Positions 51,887-55,130 of a stretch of 55,130 nucleotides of DNA are shown here, one piece after another. Each line of letters starts with the position of its first letter. Positions within the stretch are counted from its first letter, which is position 1. Source of the DNA: Bacteroidales bacterium (GTDB taxonomy: Bacteria; Bacteroidota; Bacteroidia; Bacteroidales; F082); assembly GCA_017553625.1 (NCBI GenBank), contig JAFZKP010000015.1:1-55130 (forward strand), given 5' to 3'. The notes beneath the pieces are model-generated. The model saw only the letters and a program-made list of their open reading frames with translations. It was not told the DNA's origin and did not search any database. The position numbers were made by a program, and so were the translations under genes.

Positions 51887-53125
51887 ATGAAATTCAGACA
51901 CTTTTTAATGGCAGCCGCTATGTTGATTAGCGTGCCAACATTCGCACAAGCTCCTGAAATGGGTGAAAAACCTGAAGAGGAAGGCTACAAATTCGAAGTC
52001 ATCAAGGAATTGAAAGTGACTCCTGTTAAAGACCAGAACAGAGCCGGCACATGCTGGTGCTACTCTACACTCGGTTTCTTCGAGGCAGAATTGCTCCGTA
52101 TGGGCAAGCCAGAGTACGATTTCTCAGAGATGTACATTGTCTACAAGACCTATCAGGATCGCGCAGAAAAGACAGTCCGCACACACGGTGACGTTTCATT
52201 CTCACAGGGCGGCTCGTTCGGCGATGTGATTTACGCCATCAAACACTACGGTCTCGTTCCAGACGCAGAGATGAGAGCCGGTCAGATGCACGGCGACAGC
52301 CTCAGCGATTTCTCAGAGTTTTCAGCCGTTTGCGACCCGTTCGTTGAAGCAGTCGCGACAAAATGCAAGACTCTCCAGCTCGGCACCGACGAGAACCACA
52401 CTCCACTTTGGAAAAACGCTCTCAATGGTATCCTCGACGCTTATATCGGCAAATGCCCAGAGGAATTCACCTATAACGGCAAGAAATACACTCCAAAGTC
52501 ATTCGCTGAGTCAACAGGCTTGAACATGGACGACTACGTGAACATCGCTTCATTCGCACACCAGCCATGGTATGAGCCATTCGTCATCGAGGTTCAGGAC
52601 AACTGGCGCTGGGGACAGGCCTACAACCTTCCTGTCGACGAGTTCATGGAGGTGATGAACTACGCCATCGACAACGGATACCCGATTGCATGGGGTGCTG
52701 ACGTCAGTGAGAAGGGCTGGCTCAGAGGCAAGATGGCAGGCGTTTGCGTCCTTCCTGACCTCCAGAACCAGGCAGCCGACAAATCAGGCACAGACTTCGC
52801 ACACTGGAACGGTCTCAGCGCCGCTGACCGCCAGAAAGAAGCCATGAGCAAGCCAACGCCACAGCGCATAGTCAACGACCAGGACCGCCTCGACGCTTAT
52901 AACAACTTCGAGACAACAGACGACCACGGCATGGTTATCTACGGCAAGGCAAAAGACCAGATGGGCAACGTCTACTTCATGGTGAAGAACTCATGGGGCG
53001 ATGCAGGCAATTACAACGGCAACTGGTATGCCTCAGAAGCTTTCGTCCGCTACAAAACCTTGAACTACGTCGTCCATAAAGACGCTCTTCCAAAAGCTAT
53101 CAGAAAGAAACTTGGTATCAAGTAA
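51887..53125 (+). CDS. Exported C1 peptidase (bleomycin hydrolase/aminopeptidase C-like), second copy
   Basis: 412 residues, signal peptide 1-20 (SVPTFAQ), active site Gln50, Cys56 in NRAGTCWCYS, His347 in TDDHGMVIYG and Asn368 in VKNSWG. It is a diverged tandem paralog of the preceding gene with an extra segment in the middle (LPDLQNQAADKSGTDFAHWN). Both are predicted to be processed and to act outside the cytoplasm on peptides, consistent with the extracellular endopeptidases of the window. The stop TAA shares its last base with the ATG of the next gene (TAATG). Confidence 0.93.
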   Translation: MKFRHFLMAAAMLISVPTFAQAPEMGEKPEEEGYKFEVIKELKVTPVKDQNRAGTCWCYSTLGFFEAELLRMGKPEYDFSEMYIVYKTYQDRAEKTVRTHGDVSFSQGGSFGDVIYAIKHYGLVPDAEMRAGQMHGDSLSDFSEFSAVCDPFVEAVATKCKTLQLGTDENHTPLWKNALNGILDAYIGKCPEEFTYNGKKYTPKSFAESTGLNMDDYVNIASFAHQPWYEPFVIEVQDNWRWGQAYNLPVDEFMEVMNYAIDNGYPIAWGADVSEKGWLRGKMAGVCVLPDLQNQAADKSGTDFAHWNGLSAADRQKEAMSKPTPQRIVNDQDRLDAYNNFETTDDHGMVIYGKAKDQMGNVYFMVKNSWGDAGNYNGNWYASEAFVRYKTLNYVVHKDALPKAIRKKLGIK

Positions 53126-53910
53126 TGAAACTGATGATATTGCTGGCAAGTATGCTGTCGTTATTCGGCGACAAAAATGACACCATCACCTCTTTCTCGT
53201 TAAGAGAAGATGGAGGAATGAGCCGTTTTAGCGGATTCAGCTACTCAATAAAAGAAACAAAAGATGGAAGGGTGAATTTCCTTTTCGACGAAGGCTATCC
53301 TGACGAAAAGGAATTCACCCTTGACGACCATTCGGTGTTTGACAGCTTGCAGCAAATCATCATCAGGTATAAGATGCACAAATATCACGGCCATTATCGG
53401 CCAACGTTCAATGTCACCGACGGAAAATCCTGGAGCCTTGATGTGCGTTATGCATCTGGCAAAAGCATCAGCGCCGGTGGCTATATGGATGGTCCGAGTG
53501 GCTACCGACAGGCCTTCCAGGATATCCGTCAGTGCCTCAAACACTGGAAAGAATTGCCCATAGCGCAAAACGAAATCGTTTCATTCCTATATGTTTATGG
53601 GAAAGAACGCTACACAATCGAGCGAAAGGACAATTACGCATTGCTGACTTTCGACAACGAGGAAACCGGAGAGCATAAAGTGTTTGAGAAAAATCTGGAT
53701 ATGCTGGAAGACTTGCGGATTGTTTTCAACATCAACGGTCTGAAAATGAACAACAAAAGAGGGAACACCGATTTTGAATGTACCCTTTGGATGTATGAAA
53801 TTAACTACAGCAACGGTGACAATTACCGCTACGAGAGTTACGACCGCGACTATAAATGCGGCTACACTAATTCATTACAAGGATTTATATCCAGATGGAT
53901 GAAAGAATAA
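53125..53910 (+). CDS. Unknown protein with N-terminal signal-like segment, coupled to C1 peptidase
   Basis: 261 residues, not recognised. The first 14 residues (MKLMILLASMLSLF) look like a short signal or membrane segment; the rest is soluble and beta-rich with many charged and aromatic residues (FNVTDGKSWSLDVRYASGKSISAGGYMDG; YEINYSNGDNYRYESYDRDY). No catalytic motif was found. Because its ATG shares a base with the stop of the second C1 peptidase (TAATG), it is translated after that peptidase and could be a partner, inhibitor or substrate-binding protein; this is inference. The end is 4 bp from the convergent YitT gene. Confidence 0.7.
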   Translation: MKLMILLASMLSLFGDKNDTITSFSLREDGGMSRFSGFSYSIKETKDGRVNFLFDEGYPDEKEFTLDDHSVFDSLQQIIIRYKMHKYHGHYRPTFNVTDGKSWSLDVRYASGKSISAGGYMDGPSGYRQAFQDIRQCLKHWKELPIAQNEIVSFLYVYGKERYTIERKDNYALLTFDNEETGEHKVFEKNLDMLEDLRIVFNINGLKMNNKRGNTDFECTLWMYEINYSNGDNYRYESYDRDYKCGYTNSLQGFISRWMKE

Positions 53911-53914
53911 CAAT

Positions 53915-54799
53915 CTATTTCTTCATCACTTCGAAACCTTTTCCATAAACACCCATCACGGTATTTACTGAAACGAAAGCCTTCGGGTCCTCCTGTTTAA
54001 CAATGCGTATGACAGGCTGGCATTCAGTCTTACGCACGACAGCCATCACAATATCGCTGTCTTGTTTGGTATACCAACCGGTACCTTTAATAATTGTGGC
54101 GCCACGATGAATCTCATTTCCGATTCTATCAGCGATAACGTTAGGTTTCGACGAGAATATAAACATCTGCACCGACTGCTTGCTTCCAGTAAAAGCGAGA
54201 TCCATGCAGTAGCTGCTCACGAAATTACCAACCAAGCTGTATATGATAAGCTCAACGCGCTGAAGCACTTCCATATCCTGAAATACGAAGAATGAGCTTC
54301 CGATAATCACAAGATTCATCGCCAAGGTAAAGCGTCCGAGCGAGATGTTACGGTATTTGTTCACCACCATAGTTATAATGTCGACACCGCCGGTGCTGCC
54401 GCCTGACAGGAATATTATTCCGTTGGCGAATCCGCCGATTCCGCCACCGATTATCGCTGCGAGGAATTTGTCGGAAATCACAGGCACGTCGCCGATGACA
54501 TTCTGCAGAAGCGAGAAGAAGAACGCCATCACCGCGATGCAATAGATTGTCTTAACGCCGAAGCGCCATCCTAATATCTTGAAAGAGAACAAGATAAGAA
54601 TCGCGTTCAGAACGAAAATCGTGATACCTGTTGAGAGTCCAGTTACCCAGTAAACGATTGTCGCGATACCGTTGACACCGCCACCAAGCATGTTGTTCGG
54701 GATGAGGAACGCCGTCCATCCGAGTGCTATGACAAACAGACACACGGTGATTATCGCGTAGTTTTTGATTTCAATCAAGATGTTTGAAGCTTTTTTCAT
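53915..54799 (-). CDS. YitT-family membrane protein (DUF161/DUF2179)
   Basis: About 294 residues. Five to six N-terminal helices (YAIITVCLFVIALGWTAFLI; LFSFKILGW region; IIGGGIGGFANGIIFLSGGSTGGVDIITM) are followed by the soluble C-terminal DUF2179 domain from about 215 (VQMFIFSSKPNVIADRIG...ATIIKGTGWYTKQDSDIVMAVVRK). This is the YitT/YqfU-type layout; proteins of this group have been proposed as transporters, but the substrate is unknown. The ATG at 54799 is chosen over a TTG 24 bp upstream. Confidence 0.9.
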   Translation of the reverse strand: MKKASNILIEIKNYAIITVCLFVIALGWTAFLIPNNMLGGGVNGIATIVYWVTGLSTGITIFVLNAILILFSFKILGWRFGVKTIYCIAVMAFFFSLLQNVIGDVPVISDKFLAAIIGGGIGGFANGIIFLSGGSTGGVDIITMVVNKYRNISLGRFTLAMNLVIIGSSFFVFQDMEVLQRVELIIYSLVGNFVSSYCMDLAFTGSKQSVQMFIFSSKPNVIADRIGNEIHRGATIIKGTGWYTKQDSDIVMAVVRKTECQPVIRIVKQEDPKAFVSVNTVMGVYGKGFEVMKK

Positions 54800-54834
54800 A
54801 ATTTTATTTTTTATTGATTGCAACTGCCTTTAAC

Positions 54835-54876
54835 AAAAAAGACTTAAAACATTGGTTGCCAACATCTTAAGTCTTT
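54835..54876 (-). terminator. Terminator after the tRNA genes
   Basis: AAAGACTTAA/TTAAGTCTTT stem (54838-54847 with 54867-54876) and T-tract on the minus strand, downstream of tRNA-Leu. Confidence 0.8.
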
Positions 54877-54888
54877 ATCTCTTTTCTG

Positions 54889-54973
54889 TACCTGAGGCCG
54901 GGGTCGAACCGGCACGTCCGAAATGGACACAGGATTTTAAGTCCGGCGCGTCTACCGATTCCGCCACTCAGGC
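54889..54973 (-). tRNA. tRNA-Leu (UAA)
   Basis: An 85-nt class II tRNA with long variable arm. Acceptor GCCTGAG/CTCAGGT (G1-U72), D-arm TGGCGGAATCGGTAGAC, anticodon loop CTTAAAA giving UAA, T-loop TTCGACC. CCA is not encoded, as usual in the phylum. Confidence 0.97.
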
Positions 54974-54984
54974 ACTTATTTTAG

Positions 54985-55057
<73 letters not shown>

Positions 55058-55130
55058 TTGGCTTTGCCAATCGGCTTTTTGTCGCGACTCGGCAATGTTC
55101 AAGCAAGCTTGTCATTGCTCTCGCTGCTCC
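55058..55130. other. Right-edge stretch with no gene, hairpin-rich
   Basis: No reading frame or RNA recognised. It contains TTGGCTTTGCCAA and CAAGCAAGCTTG hairpins and CAATG/CATTG pairs reminiscent of the nested-hairpin repeats, but too short and incomplete to assign. Confidence 0.3.

Overview
The window reads as a chromosomal segment of an uncultured-type member of the order Bacteroidales (phylum Bacteroidota). Supporting signs are: proteins with type IX secretion (T9SS) C-terminal sorting domains, gingipain-like C25 proteases, a V-type ATPase operon containing the DUF2764 gene that accompanies it in this phylum, many intergenic copies of the Bacteroidota -7 promoter motif TAnnTTTG, tRNAs without encoded CCA, and outer-membrane beta-barrel and TPR proteins typical of the group. 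No phage, IS transposase, CRISPR array or rRNA operon was seen.

Layout. 1-7.7 kb (minus): gyrB followed without a real gap by V-ATPase genes E, DUF2764, A, B, D and I (I runs off the left edge). 7.7-12.5 kb (minus): a secreted TPR protein and an outer-membrane barrel protein joined by an ATGA overlap. 12.5-13.0 kb (minus): rnpB, with its own promoter and terminator. 13.1-25 kb (minus): a beta-CASP RNA hydrolase and three consecutive gingipain-like C25 proteases (two Rgp-like, one Kgp-like), all with T9SS signals. 25-28.3 kb (minus): GT9 glycosyltransferase, TsaC/Sua5 and an S41 C-terminal processing protease. 28.3-32.3 kb (plus): a membrane vWA protein, SlyD and QueA. 32.3-43 kb (minus): polyprenyl synthase plus RND transporter; prfB (with its +1 frameshift), CstA and a THUMP-like methyltransferase; a DUF4421-like protein; and M20 peptidase, nucleosidase, YgiQ and RecX. 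44.8-49 kb (plus): a carboxyltransferase whose biotinyl domain lacks the biotin lysine, and a T9SS-exported Omp28-like protein with a CGPC motif. 49.2-50.5 kb (minus): a cysteate synthase-like PLP enzyme. 50.6-53.9 kb (plus): two exported C1 (bleomycin-hydrolase-like) peptidases and a small unknown protein. 53.9-55.1 kb (minus): a YitT-family membrane protein, tRNA-Leu(UAA) and tRNA-Gly(GCC).

Much of the accessory content concerns extracellular proteolysis: three C25 proteases, two C1 peptidases and S41 and M20 peptidases, which fits a peptide- and amino-acid-using lifestyle. The cysteate synthase-like gene suggests a sulfonate or sulfonolipid branch.

The most unusual signal is at the repeat level. 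A family of about 28-bp near-perfect palindromes (ends GTAGRGRC...GYCYCTAC, variable but self-complementary centres) occurs between genes, in the rnpB RNA, and in frame inside protein-coding genes: three sites in the vWA gene and four in the methyltransferase gene. Other repeats supply stop codons or C-termini: a heptamer array at atpB, an octamer array at the cysteate synthase gene, and palindromes at the DUF2764 and M20 genes. Nested-hairpin and GTCATT-type intergenic repeats are also present. The window therefore shows genes being edited by short palindromic DNA.
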